This document shows positions 1-11,115 of a stretch of DNA of 64,000 nucleotides, one piece after another. Origin of the DNA: Cristatella mucedo (lineage: Eukaryota > Bryozoa > Phylactolaemata > Cristatellidae); assembly GCA_009760855.2 (NCBI GenBank), contig WPIO01000030.1, positions 2,101,001 through 2,165,000 of the forward strand, in the 5' to 3' direction. Under the pieces are notes generated by a model. The model was not told the origin of the DNA, made no database searches, and saw nothing but the letters and a program-made list of their open reading frames with translations. How positions within the stretch are numbered: the first letter of the stretch is position 1; each line of letters opens with the position of its first letter. A program made the translations under genes and the position numbers.

Positions 1-24
1 AGCATTTGCACCGCTGCAGCGCTG

Positions 25-1590
25 CTGTAGAGTCTCTGCTTGTTTTGCTGGATTTTTCGGTACCCTTTGATAGTATTGATCACCAAACCATTCTAGAGCG
101 CTTCTCACCGCCCGCGAGAATTGTTGGCGTTTCGCTGCAATAGATTAAGGGGCATCGGGTCTCAGCCTTTCTGATGCCGCGACCCTTAATACGCCTCTTC
201 ATGTTGTGACGACACCCAAACATTAAATTATTATGTTTAAAATATGGAAATGCGTGTTTTCCGATGGTCTTAGGCGACCCCCGTGAAAGGGTCAGTCGAC
301 CCACAAAGGAGTCGCGACCCACAGGTTGAGAACCGCTAGCTTAGGCCCTATCTCAGGAGAAACTTCCAAGTACGGATGTCAACTGGCATCAGTTATCACG
401 GGAGCTTCTTAGTACAGGGAGTTCCAAGGATCTATATGCTGAGTCCACCTCTTTTCAAAATTTGCACTCTCCCTCTCGCCATTTCAATCGCCGAGCACAA
501 ACACGACTTTCTTGTTTAAGCAGATGACGCAGATATGCACCCGTGACGTTGTGACCTCTCCCTTCTCGTCGAACTCTCTCTGTTCCCTTACTGCGAATAT
601 TGCTGACAACCTCACTTCAATTACAAAAGCAAACTTTCACAAGCCTAATGACGATAAAACCAACTTACTAGTTACGGGAAACCCTAGTGTTACTCAGATT
701 TGGGAAAATCTGAAGCTCACAGGAACATCTGAAGCTCATAGGAAAGTCTGAAGGGCATGGCCAGCATTCCACCTTTTGCATCTGCACGAAATTTGGGGTG
801 TCTTGTTCAAAAATGACTTTTCAATAGAGACCATCAGCTCCACTATCAAGTCTGCCTTACCTAATCAAGTCTGCCCATTGCAAAACTCGGGCCTGCTTAG
901 AGAGAGATACCGCATACAAGTTGATCCGTGCATTTGATCCCTACGTTTGTAACATCCTGTCTCGACTTCTGTAACTCACTACTCGCAGGTCTTCCGGCCA
1001 TTGCAACATGGTGCTTACCGCTAATGCAAAACTCTGCAGCCAGGCTTGTTTGTCATGAACGTCACACTTGCCACACTACACCGCTTCTTACCGACCTGCG
1101 CTGGCTATTAATCAAGCAGCGCATCAATTTTAATGTTTTATCGCTCACTTTTAAGGTCCCTACATTATCTAGCTCCTGCCTACTTATCAGGATTACTTCC
1201 CAATAAATCCAGGCATCGTACCGCCCGCTCTTCTGACTCAAGGCGTTTAGCTATGCCCCCCAAACGACCTAACAATTCTATGGAGACTATGCCTTAAGTT
1301 TGTATGATCCCAAAGCCTGGAACTCACTCCCAACTAAAGTCACGACATCCCCTGACTTTACGACATTTAAATGAATACTACAAATGCACCTGGCTCTCTC
1401 AACATTGGCTGTGTTCTTTTTCCTGTTTCTTTTTCTCTGTTCTTTTTACTTTGTGTGCTTATGCATGCTGTAGCTGTGATTATTATTATTAGCCACTTGA
1501 CATGCTCGTTTTGTAGCATATTTAAAGTACCCAGAAAGAGATTTAGTTGTCTTGTGGTACAATACTAATGTCTTATTGTTGCTATTATTA
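25..1590 (+). mobile_element. LINE family 1 (L2/CR1-like) copy, decayed and interrupted
   Basis: A 5'-truncated, multiply frameshifted copy of the commonest LINE in the window. Positions 30-110 translate to a reverse-transcriptase segment with LLDFS and FDSIDHQ, as in non-LTR polymerases. The match resumes after an inserted DNA transposon at 151-338. It continues through the motif NDDKTNLLV (about 650-670) and the C-terminal segment near NSAARLV (about 1030). It ends in the family's 3' tail, with a gcgcctagaaagagat-like block near 1520 and ATT-type repeats. Many stops make it a pseudogene. Confidence 0.8.
151..338 (+). mobile_element. SPIN-like hAT non-autonomous element (MITE)
   Basis: About 188 bp with ends resembling the SPIN (Space Invaders) hAT family as I remember it. 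The left part carries tctcagcctttctgatgccg followed by cgaccc. The right part carries gtgttttccgatggtcttag, then gcgaccc and acaggttgagaaccgct. The two ends form short imperfect terminal inverted repeats (tcgggtctcagcc against the complement of ggttgagaaccgc). It splits a LINE reverse-transcriptase frame where other copies read ggttcagg. Both flanks (gattaagg before, gcttaggc after) look like diverged copies of that 8-mer, which fits an 8-bp hAT target duplication. There is no transposase inside. Confidence 0.8.
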
Positions 1591-2287
1591 CCGTTCCCCG
1601 GCACGGCAGTGGACCTGGAGAACTGACTATATCACTGCTCGTACAGCACGGCCGCGGCATCACCAACTCGATGCAATGGCGGTTGACCGTATACAATCGA
1701 GTGGCTAACTAACTTCCCCGGCTAGTTAGCGTATCGCAGCGAAAGCGTAACGTCCGCCTACGTAACGTTCCGTGGTTCCGTAAGCGAAACGTAACGCCCG
1801 CCCGAACCGCCGGTCTGTTGGCAGTGGGGCCGTTGCCTCCGAGAAGGGGTGCGGGCATCGCCCCGGGCCCTCTCGGACCGACTTGAGGGGCCGCTTCGTG
1901 CGGGCCAGCTGTCAGAATCTTCAGTCGTTCTTGGATAGGGTGCCCGGGCGAGGTCAAGGTCTGCTCAACCTCCGCTTAATCCACACCGTGGTTGCGATAG
2001 GGACGGCCTGCCGAAGCCGAACGCGGAGCGAACGCCCGACACTAAACTTACGTAGCCGAATTAGACGGGTAAGTAGACGGACATTAGGGGTGATGGGCTG
2101 CTGCCGTGTCTTTCGTCCACGTTATACTCTTATACTTGTGAAAAGCTAGCTGCGGAAGGACGTGAAAATTCGATCCTGTCTGAATCCAATGAGGTTGCTC
2201 GTAACCTAATGTCCTGAACGCTGGAGGCACGCCTCCTCGCACGAGGAGTCGATCGGCGGCGTGACTTGCTTTGAGATTAAAGGTTAG

Positions 2288-2445
2288 ATGATTTAGCGGC
2301 CTCATTTATATAGCGACAGAAGAGCCTCGGCGGCCATTGTCGCCGCTCGCTGCGGGCAACATTGGATTTCCCAGTGCAGGACTCGAACCTGCGAACCCCT
2401 GGGTAGCGAAGAGCGAGTACCTCACCCCTCAGCTGAGACCGAGGG
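2288..2445 (-). mobile_element. tRNA-derived SINE, group B
   Basis: Read on the minus strand, the head contains an A-box-like CAGCTGAGGGG and an exact B box GGTTCGAGTCC, the internal polymerase III promoter of tRNA genes. Next come a body containing GCCGAGGCTCTTCTGTCGC and the tail TATATAAATGAGGC. The same head, body and tail recur eight more times in the window, at least in part. Confidence 0.75.
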
Positions 2446-3414
2446 TAGATCTGCCGTCAGCAGTCGCACGGCGTATCTTCTTCTCCTGTACGTTCTCTTT
2501 CAGTCCGTCTCGGAGGAGCCGCTAGCCTCGGCGGTCCGCGTTGCTGCGAACGCGGACCGCCGAGGCTCGCGGCGGCGTGCGCGCCTCGCGACCGCCGGCT
2601 GCTGCCGCCGCGGCCTGAAGTCGCGCGCGCTTCTCTACGCTCGGGCGCAAGCTGGAGGCGCGAATAATGCCCTCGTGGCAGCGGATCGAGTGGTTGCAGG
2701 AATCGGACGGTCCGCTGTATTGCGGCGGTGCGTTGACCCCCGGGGCGGGGGGGGGGGGGTAGGGCTAGCTATCGCTTTTTTTTGCAGAATCTGGCGAGCG
2801 CCGGCTTGGCTGCGAAGCTTTCGGGATCTGCAGTGGCGAAATAGTTTGCCGATTTCCGCCTTCCGACGCGGTAGCAGCTCGGCGCTGCGCGCGCGAGCGT
2901 CAAGGCGCGGGCGCTTCGCCAGTCCTGCTCGAGTCAGACGTCGCGCCTCGACTTCCGTCTCTCTCAGCGGCACGGTGGCGGTGGTCGCGCTTCGGATTCG
3001 TCGTCGCATTAATCAATCGTACCTGGAGCCGAACTAAAGTCTTCCGCCTATTACGCCTTCCGCTGTGCTGATGCGAAGAAGCGACATTCGGCAGCAGCGC
3101 GGCTAAGCAGCGCGGGAATCTCGCGAGTTCTTCGACGGTCTCGGGTCTCCCCCCCCCCGCACATCGCACATCGCCCGCCACCTGTCGCGCTCTATGTAAG
3201 TAATCCAGTAACTCCTGCGGCTGGTGAGCCTCCTCTTTCGCCGGGTTACGACCTCGCTGGCGCGGCCGCGTGAGCCGACCGCTGCTTGAAGAACGCAACG
3301 CTGACGCAGAGCTGGCGCTCCTGCTGAGAATGCATGCGCGTGCGTACCCTTCGAGCACGGACCTCTCCTGCCTGCCCATCTCCGCCTGCCAGTTCTGCGG
3401 GCCGAGTTCAGGCA

Positions 3415-3472
3415 CCCGCCCTGCCCCGCCCCGCCCCGCCCACCCCTGCCCCGCCCACCCCCCCCCCGCCCC
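3415..3472. promoter_or_regulatory. Cluster of GC boxes (Sp1/KLF-type sites)
   Basis: Repeated overlapping CCCCGCCC units lie about 500 bp upstream of the first coding ATG. Such sites bind Sp1/KLF zinc-finger factors and are typical of CpG-island promoters without a TATA box. Their use here is inferred from position only; a simple C-rich repeat is the alternative. Confidence 0.45.
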
Positions 3473-3901
3473 GTGGAGAGCCGACGCTCATTTTCTGGCC
3501 ATTTCTCTTCCTTGGCTGATAAAAATGGATAGACCGCGGTCACCTTAAAGAGCTGCGCTCGCGACTCGCTCGTTATTCTCATCTGGGCGGGTGACGTCGG
3601 GTCTCGCCGGCGAGCGAGCGCGGCAGCGCGTCCGGGAGGCCGCGAATAGCAACCGCTCGCGGCGCTGCCAGCCATAGGCAGGCGTGATCACGTGTCCGTC
3701 AATAGGTATGGCAATCAGTAGCCGGCGGCCGCGCGCACCTCTGGTCGTCCGTGCCGCAGAGCGGGATTTACTGGTGGCCGCGACGGCGTAGCTCTCCACC
3801 GCCCCGTCACCTCGAAGCGTGTCGCAGCTCGCGTCGCGGCCGCAGACGCAAAGCCGCGCGCCGCCGCCGCGCGCGCCGAACGAATAAGCCCGGTCGGCTC
3901 G

Positions 3902-3910
3902 ATGCCGTGA
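3902..3910 (+). other. Minimal upstream open reading frame (ATG CCG TGA)
   Basis: A two-codon reading frame lies 44 nt upstream of the proposed FBXL7 start and in a different frame. If it is transcribed within the 5' UTR it could lower translation of the main frame. It is seen directly; function is unproven. Confidence 0.4.
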
Positions 3911-3954
3911 AGCGGGCTGCGGCGATCGCCACGGCCGACCGGGCGCCAGGCGCG

Positions 3955-4033
3955 ATGGCCGCGTCCGCCACGGGCAGCCCGCAGATGTTCACCGACTGGG
4001 ATGGCCTCATGGACGACCTCTTCCACAATCGAG
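3955..4033 (+). CDS. FBXL7: FBXL7-like gene, coding exon 1 (residues 1-26 and the first base of codon 27)
   Basis: The exon encodes MAASATGSPQMF followed by TDWDGLMDDLFHNR. The start is the first ATG in frame, in a fair Kozak context (gcgATGg). The frame is open further 5' but has only non-ATG codons there and turns arginine-rich, so 3955 is preferred. It ends at a good donor, GAG|GTACGG, in phase 1. Joining its last G to the first two bases of the 18413 exon makes a GAG codon and continues in frame as EVNEFIQSPHE, the main support for the link. The peptide has no domain I recognise. The tie to the F-box exon 14.4 kb away is inferred, and a transcript could use another first exon. Confidence 0.6.
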
Positions 4034-5394
4034 GTACGGCGAGCGTTGCGTGCAGATGCTCACGCAACTGGGGCGGGACGGCGCCAGCGCCGCGCGCGCG
4101 CGGGCCTTAGCGCGTCCAGCGGCAGCTCGTCCGTCGTTGCCGTCGGGCTGGCGGCGATTGGCGGCGATCGTCGTAGGCCGGACCGAGTTGGTCGGACCTT
4201 CGGCGAATTCGCGACTACTTAGCGCCGCGGTGGCGGCGGGCCAGCCTGCGCGAGAGCTAAGCAGGCGCGTAGCGATGGCTGCGACGGGTACACGTCTCAC
4301 TCGCCTGCCGTGGCGGTGGTAAGAGGCTCGCCACCGTCGTCTTTGTTAGCTGCCCCTTTTTGTGTAAAGCCTTTCAATTCGAGTTAATGACAATGTACAT
4401 AGCGGCCGGATTGTTACGTCGGTGCGCGCTTTGTTGTTTCGGGTGTTTTGACCTAAAACAAGGCCACTGGTTTATCGGCTACTCTTTCTCGTCGCGACGA
4501 TTTACCCCAGTCTCGTCGTTCGGGTGAGCACTGCGACGCCGCCGGTAACCATGGGCTTGGGTTTAGCCCTCCCCCCCATTAATCGCCGCCGCAATCTTCC
4601 GCCTGCGTCGTCTGGCTGCCGTCGGTTCGAGCCTCGCGACCGAATGCAGAGCAGCCATATAGAGCCGGCTCGGCTCTCCGCCGTCGGGCCGGCTTTGCAG
4701 GCTGATCGCACTCGCCAATCTGCGCCGTCTGCCTCCCGCGAGCATTCGGTGGAGGGAGGGGGCCCGCCAGGTTAAGGAGTGGGGGGGGGGGGGGCCGCGC
4801 CGGGAAAGCCGCGGGAATTCGGCTTCTCAATGTCCGCGTGCGACCAGCATTTCCGTCGCCCACTCGGCCACACTCCTGTAGGCTCCCCCAAGGGACTGCC
4901 GTCTGCTGCAGACCGTGCGTGCTTGGCCCTGACAGGAGCACCGACTGTGGTGGTGAGGGGAGGGGGGAGATTCCGGGAGCCGGCGCTGATTTTGGCGGCG
5001 GGCTTCGGCCGCTTAGGTAACGTGGTCTTGAACAGCCGATGTCGTCAGCCGGATTGTATTTTAATTCGCCGGGCACAGCTGTTCGCATCTAAATTCCAGT
5101 TTCTGGCGGCGGCTGGTGTGGTTGCTTTTTAGATGCTTACACTGTCAGTTGTAGCTCACCAATTTATTCGTATGTAGCTGCAAGAGAATAGGTATTCTCG
5201 GGTTAGTGACTTGCGTTGTATCGAGCATGCAAATGGAAACGAGTATCGTGCTTAGGCCAGCAAGCGAAAGCAAACAAAGAACAGTAGAGAATGCGTGCCG
5301 TTGTACTTATAGATTGCCAAATTGGACCGAATGTAGATAGGAGCTTAGAAACCAGACGAAGCAGAATACCGAAGCTGTTTGTAAGTTATGTAAC

Positions 5395-5462
5395 CAATAT
5401 ACATATATATACATATAAATATATATATACATACATATATATATATATGTATATATATAACA
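5395..5462. repeat. AT-rich microsatellite (TA/TACA)
   Basis: Imperfect alternating TA with interspersed TACATA units; noncoding. Confidence 0.85.
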
Positions 5463-5828
5463 TGTTGATATCCGACTCTTTTTTGTGGTGGCTAACTCGA
5501 GCTGGTTTAAACGTGCCCCTATGTCATGGAAGATGTTGCCCTTTCTTTTGCTTGTGATTCAGTGAACTCGCCTCTGAGCTTCAGGGTCACCTACCAACGT
5601 TAGTTTTTGCAACCTCCTCCCGTAAAGAGTCCGCCTGACAGATACCTGTCCGACTTGCCTGTTTTGGGTGCTGTAGATGCTTCGACACCAGGCAGTAGAA
5701 GGAAAATGCTCTGATGTTCCATTCCAGCTGGATTCGAAGTAACCGTGTTCTGTATCTTCTGGTCTGTCAGTTCACACCAGCTGATCTGAATCCATTGCCT
5801 GCACTGTTCCAATAACAACCCTTCCTGC

Positions 5829-5849
5829 TATATATATATAAATATATAA

Positions 5850-5892
<43 letters not shown>

Positions 5893-5894
5893 TA
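5829..5894. repeat. TA microsatellite next to a SINE tail
   Basis: TA/TAAATA repeats run almost directly into the 3' tail of the minus-strand SINE at 5895. The same arrangement occurs at 8747-8792 and 26398-26480. Confidence 0.85.
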
Positions 5895-5997
5895 TTCATT
5901 TGTATATTCCTCTAAGAGAACTGAATCTCATCCAGGGGCTTCACATACCCTGCAGGGCTCCAGCCCACGATTTTGGTCGTCAAAGGTGAGCACCACA
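5895..5997 (-). mobile_element. SINE group A, partial
   Basis: Reading on the minus strand: a B-box-like stretch around the complement of ggctccagccc, then CCCTGGATGAGATTCAGTTC and a tail ending in ATACAAATGAAT. It matches the better-kept copies at 8793 and 15686. Confidence 0.6.
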
Positions 5998-6562
5998 ACA
6001 ACTTTACCAAAATAGGGCAATGATGGAGGCAGAGTCGAGTCCTGCAAGTAGGACTATCCATTGCCGGCCCAGTGTTTTGTCTTGCTGCACACTCAAAGGC
6101 AATTACAATCAGTCCAGCTGACATCGAGTCGTAAAGCTTTGTCATGCTTTGCAGGGCTTTGATTATTCCTACCTCGACCTATTTGATCTTGTCACTGTAG
6201 TCTGCTGAGTGGTTGCCCTGGCTGGTTTCCTGAATTCCAGGTCAGGCTGGTAGCGATACGGCTATTTTACTGCTCGATGCCATTGTTTAGTTTGTAGCTG
6301 GCAGGGCCTTTGTACTCGATCAGCCCTTGGTTCCGAACCCTTCTATCGGCTGATTGACGACTCTCTGGATTGCACTGTCGCGTTTAAGATATCTTTTCGG
6401 CCATAGTTGTGGAACCGTGACTGTTTCTTCAGCTACAATCTGTTGAGCAGACTCTCAGGGAAGTTGGAGAAGCAACGGCTTCAGAAACGAAAGTCGCACA
6501 TGCGCCCATCGAACGAGGAAACAACGGCTTCGGCCTCGTGAGCAGGCTCTACACTTGCTTGA

Positions 6563-6650
6563 ATAATAATAACACTAATAGTAATTAAATGAATACATTT
6601 GTACAGTGCTCTCAGAAAACCGAATCTCTTTCTAGGCACTTTACTGAACC
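6563..6650 (-). mobile_element. LINE family 1, 3' tail fragment
   Basis: The complement reads AGTGCCTAGAAAGAGATTCG, then TTCTCTGAGAGCACTGTACAA and AT-rich repeats. This is the conserved 3' end of LINE family 1 in minus orientation. Confidence 0.6.
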
Positions 6651-7524
6651 GAGGTAGCAGCAGAGCTGCCACTTGGCCTGTAGCAGACAGGCTTGTGAGA
6701 GACCTTGAGGTCGTTGCTGGTGGGGAAGGGGTGTGGGTCCATGATGTAGTAGCCTGAAGATCCGGGACCGGTAAGCTTGAGCTAGTCGTTTGGTCGGAGA
6801 AATGAGCAGGTCCCTGCGATTCTTCCTGCTTCTGATTTCGGAGACATACGGAATTAAGCCTTGTTTCCTGTTTGGCATGGAATCGCGAGATTCTTTCGTG
6901 CCCAGCCCTGGCTCTGGCTTCGGGGTCAAGGTTTGCAGGCGCGTGCCTATTCTTGTGGAGGCTTCCAAGGAAGCGGCAGGCCTCTCCCACCCCTTACGCT
7001 CGGCTGCCATCGCTGGTTCCGGTATAAGCTTGCAGAGGGGGGGACAGACCAACGCCGTTTACTCACGTCAATGTAAAAACCACCTATATCAAGGACGTGA
7101 ATTCATTTTATTTAGCCTCTAGCCCCTAGCCTTCGGAATGCTTCTACCGGAAGTACAGTGTGGTGTCGTTGTCGCACGGCTGCAGTGTGCTGGTCAAGGG
7201 TGTGAACGACAGCACAGCCGGGCCAGTGCAGGACGTCGGCACCACGAATGGAGGCCGTCGTGCAGACTACCTTGGTTGCCGCTCGGGCCTTCGGCTCCGA
7301 GCGGCCTGCCTGACCGAACGCCTGGCAGCGGCAGCGTGACAGTGAGGCAGCGGCCTGCGGGCCTGGCAGTGGCTGCTGGTATTCCTCGGGCCGACTGCCC
7401 TGCCACAACCCTCTGCTTGCTTGACTCGCTCACTGTGCTTGACTGTCGGTCGGTCGTCTCTGCGTATCTCTCTACCACCTGCAGCCAGTGGCTAGCCCGC
7501 CAGCTGCACACCCGAATAAGGTTC

Positions 7525-8000
<476 letters not shown>

Positions 8001-8746
8001 AGCCTGGTCATAGTTCGGAGCCCCGACTGCCTGCTGGCCGGGAAGAGGAACTTGTACGCAGCAACCACATTTTTGCTCGAGAGAGAGAGAGGGAGACAGG
8101 CTGGAACCACAGGAGTAGATCTGCGGTAAGTCAGAAGGCTGCTTCTGCAGAGGCAGGCGAGCAGCACGGGGACCAGCAGCTCACTGACTGAGGCTGCCAG
8201 CATGGAGGGAAGCCCATCTACTGTGGCTGAATGACCACTCTGCTGCATCTGCCCAGCTTGTTACTCAAGTGCTGGCCGTGCTTTCGTTTTGTGCCCGTTG
8301 GTCAACCCTACCGAGACCAACGGGACACGCCTTCCTTTCTAGAAGGAATGAATGCACAGCCGCGAGAAGCCGCGAGAGCTTCGTCGGCTCTATGCCGGAG
8401 GACCGCTTCGGTTCAGCTCTAGTGTTTCAAAATCCAGGGCGACTGGAGGTCGTCCTGCGTGTGAGACTGAGTGCCGAAAAGGAGTTCTTCCTCCTCGAGT
8501 CGATGCTGCAGTCACCTCTGGGTGGCTGCCGGTGCAGAGCTGTAACCGACAGAGCTGTCTCCAAGACTTCTCTCCCTACTGCTAAGCTCCCTACACAGGG
8601 CCATGGACTCGCTTTTAATTGACACTGGCAGAGTCAGATCATCCTGATGTAGTGCATGAGTGAATGTGTTCGTACTTTAAATTATGAATTTTTGGGTCAT
8701 GTGCAGCCAGTACCCCTGACCTGCTACAGTCCTCGACCAGAGCTTA

Positions 8747-8792
8747 GTATATATAAATAATATATAATTCATATATATTATATGTTATATAT
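8747..8792. repeat. TA-rich microsatellite next to a SINE tail
   Basis: Degenerate TATA/TAATTCA repeats that merge with the tail of the SINE at 8793. Confidence 0.75.
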
Positions 8793-8928
8793 AATTCATT
8801 TATATAGCGCCCCAAGAGAACTTAATCTCTATTCAGGCGCTTCACATATGCCTCGGGGCTCGAGCCCACGACCTCAGTCAGACCTTGGTCGGGGCGAGCA
8901 CCTTAACCGCTAGACCAAACCAGCTCGG
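8793..8928 (-). mobile_element. SINE group A, well preserved
   Basis: On the minus strand it starts with CTGGTTTGGTCTAGCGGTTA, an A-box-like region, followed by a B-box-like GGGCTCGAGCC. The body contains TGAATAGAGATTAAGTTCTC and the tail GGGGCGCTATATAAATGAAT. The tail resembles the 3' end of LINE family 1 (GATT.AGTTCTCTGAGGGCGCT). This suggests mobilisation by that LINE's machinery, which is an inference. Confidence 0.75.
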
Positions 8929-9220
8929 CAGTAGTAGTTCTCGACCAGAGCTTAATAGCCGGGTCCAGGCAAGTAGAGGGAACCCCCCCATGAGCCGTTC
9001 ATTTATCATTTCGAAGGCACCCACGGCCACAAGTTGGGCCCCTTTCTTTACAAAACAACTATAGAAAAGTAATTCGTCTTTTTATGTATGCCCTTATTTT
9101 ACAGAGCCGTGTTCTGATAGGGTCGACTTGCTGTAACCAGCAATCTGTGATGACCTACTGGATGTGTGTGACCAGGACGAACCTCTCTTGATTCCTAATC
9201 ATACCCTCAACCGGCATGGT

Positions 9221-9689
9221 AGCAGTGCAGCTAATACTGCGTCATTTGTTCATACAGCAATGTCAGATCTGCTAATGGCACAGTACTCACAGCAGCAGGC
9301 TGTACAACAGGGTCGCCAGCATACGTGCTCGTGTTTATGCTAAATGAATGCGTTTTTTTAGTTGTCTTTTCCATTTAGAGTTTCTCTCCAATACTGAAAT
9401 ACTAAACCCTAAACCGTAAGACCTAAACTATAAACCCAAAAAACGCAAACCAAACAAAAATACAGAGTCTAACTAGTAAGCCGTAAGTGTTAAACCTCAG
9501 AACATGCAACCTTTAAATACTAAGCCCAGCATCCTAACCCTAAGCTAAAACATAACTAAAGCCTGTTTATTTAATGTAAATACAAGCATTCGCTGGCAAC
9601 CGTGTTGAGCAGCCTGCTATGAGCACTGTGCACATAGCTGATCAGACATTTCTGTATGAACAAATGACGCTGTATTAGCTGCACTGCCA
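9221..9689. mobile_element. Foldback element with long inverted arms
   Basis: The left arm (about 9221-9347) starts agcagtgcagctaatactgc. The right arm (about 9565-9689) is its imperfect reverse complement, ending gctgtattagctgcactgcc. Similarity holds over roughly 125 bp and includes gtcatttgttcataca on the left and its complement on the right. The loop of about 215 bp is A/C-rich with ctaaaccctaaacc. There is no coding sequence. It is probably a non-autonomous DNA transposon; I do not recognise the family. Confidence 0.65.
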
Positions 9690-9701
9690 GAGTGTGTAGC
9701 T

Positions 9702-9968
9702 CGGTGGCAGAGCCAGGGGTAAGGGGGGCATTTGCCCCCCTCTAAGGGGTGCAGCAATCTGGGCCGTCCCCATGACAAAATTATGTAACATTACCACTCA
9801 ATGAGCAGCCACTGAGTTTCTTATCAAATAGAAACAATGATTTTGCACTCGGATTTTTCAGTAATTGTGGGTTTTGCCTCTACAGTGAAATCTTATGGGT
9901 CCTGCACCAACAGTTAAACTCGTGAGTCTTGCCTCTCCCCCTACCTGAGAATCCTGGCCCCACCACTG
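9702..9968. mobile_element. MITE-like element with CAGTGGC-type ends
   Basis: The left end reads cggtggcagagccagggg. The complement of the right end reads cagtggtggggccaggat, with 13 of 18 positions matching. The element is about 267 bp and noncoding, with an internal palindrome around ggggggcatttgccccccct. Such ends occur in several DNA-transposon groups. No clear target duplication is visible. It begins 13 bp after the foldback element. Confidence 0.45.
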
Positions 9969-10137
9969 GCTGATCTACTGATTTAAAGATGCCAGCCATC
10001 AACTGGTGAAGTCCTTCAGATTTACGGGAGTACTTCTATGCATTTAGCAGGAAGAGGGCCGATGCGCACAGAAAGCTTCCTCTTTGCATGTGATTTCACA
10101 CCTGCTAGGTTGGTTGATGGACATACGGGTGTGCAAC

Positions 10138-10285
10138 CTGGCTTGGCCCAGTAGTTCCGTTGCTCGCCCGACCAAGGTCAAGGTAAATGTATTTGATTAC
10201 CGAGGTCGTGTGTTCGAGCACCGGGCAGATGTGGAGCGTCTGAATAGAGATTAAGTTCTCTCATGGCGCTATACAAATGAGTTAC
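10138..10285 (+). mobile_element. SINE group A
   Basis: The head is ctggcttggcccagtagttc, the B-box-like stretch is tgttcgagcac, the body is tgaatagagattaagttctc and the tail is ggcgctatacaaatgagtt. It lies in the opposite orientation to most group A copies here. Confidence 0.7.
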
Positions 10286-10400
10286 ATTTTGTATTTTTAT
10301 GGATTTGGTCGTTTTCAAAATGTCCACAACTAGGTCCTGCCTAAATCCATCATAAGCCAACGACCATCGATCGAATGTCGATTCAGATAGCAGAGGTTTG

Positions 10401-10563
10401 CAATGGCGTTCCTAGGACATTGTGTGCCCCGGGGATGAGCGACACAGATGTCGCCCCCACCCCAGCATTAGGCGCCTATTTGGAAACCCTCTGATTCAGC
10501 ACCCCTGATCCAGCGCCGGGGGGGGGGACATATGCCCCCCTGCCATCCTTCGGTATGCCACTG
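10401..10563. mobile_element. Short MITE-like element
   Basis: The left end caatggcgttcctaggac and the complement of the right end, cagtggcataccgaagga, match at about 11 of 18 positions. Inside is a G-run facing a C-run (gggggggggacatatgcccccc), like the hairpin inside the 9702 element. The two may be related. Confidence 0.35.
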
Positions 10564-11057
10564 GCCGTAGAGGCAAGTGGACAGACAGCTAGCTGACAGC
10601 TGGAAGTGCAGCTGAGGAAGGAAGCTGGCAGAGGAGCCGATTGTCCACAGCACTGTCCTCTGGAAAAGTGAAAGAGAGACAGCTGCATTTACCGACCAGA
10701 TGGCCTATCCAACTGCTTTCGTGGATGTTTTCAGACAAACGGAGGTGGCTGCACGGTGGGCAGGCAGTGGGATAGCAAGAATTAGCAGCAGAGCGGTCGG
10801 CGACAACGAAGGCTGCATTCCAATTTTTGACGACCTGCCCATCGATCAGCAGTGTGCTGGCAGCTGGCCATAACGACAGCAACAGCCAGCTGCCGAAAGC
10901 AATCGCTGGCCGGCATCTGTTTCAATGGCTTTGATTGGCATTAGCAAGGTCTTAACGACTGCCTCACCCCAATACTCTGCATTGTTTCTGGTGGCACTGC
11001 TTCAGCTTTTGTTCCGAATGCAGCAGCCGATGCTGTTCTGTCATTTGTTGCTGCCAG

Positions 11058-11060
<3 letters not shown>

Positions 11061-11113
<53 letters not shown>
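11061..11113. repeat. GA microsatellite
   Basis: About 53 bp of pure GA repeat in intron 1. Confidence 0.95.

Positions 11114-11115
<2 letters not shown>

Larger units (their letters stand above)
1591..5130. promoter_or_regulatory. CpG-dense region, probable FBXL7 promoter and 5' UTR
   Basis: This stretch is strikingly G+C-rich and full of CpG compared with the AT-richer repeats on either side. It surrounds the first coding exon and ends soon after it, as expected for a CpG-island promoter. It holds a SINE at 2288-2445, homopolymer G or C runs (for example around 2747-2759 and 4781-4794) and a GC-box cluster. Open frames here on both strands are by-products of G+C-rich sequence; I recognise none as protein. 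The transcription start cannot be fixed by eye. Confidence 0.55.

Noticed and set aside
2340-2440. Possible functional tRNA gene because of an exact B box
   Set aside because: The head continues into a SINE body and tail found at eight other places, and no full cloverleaf is evident.
2635-3799. Several Arg/Ala/Pro-rich open frames on both strands in the CpG region
   Set aside because: Composition reflects CpG richness, no domain is recognisable and the frames overlap each other.
9397-9420. Telomere-like ctaaaccctaaacc
   Set aside because: Only two adjacent units occur, within the core of a foldback element; this is not a telomeric array.
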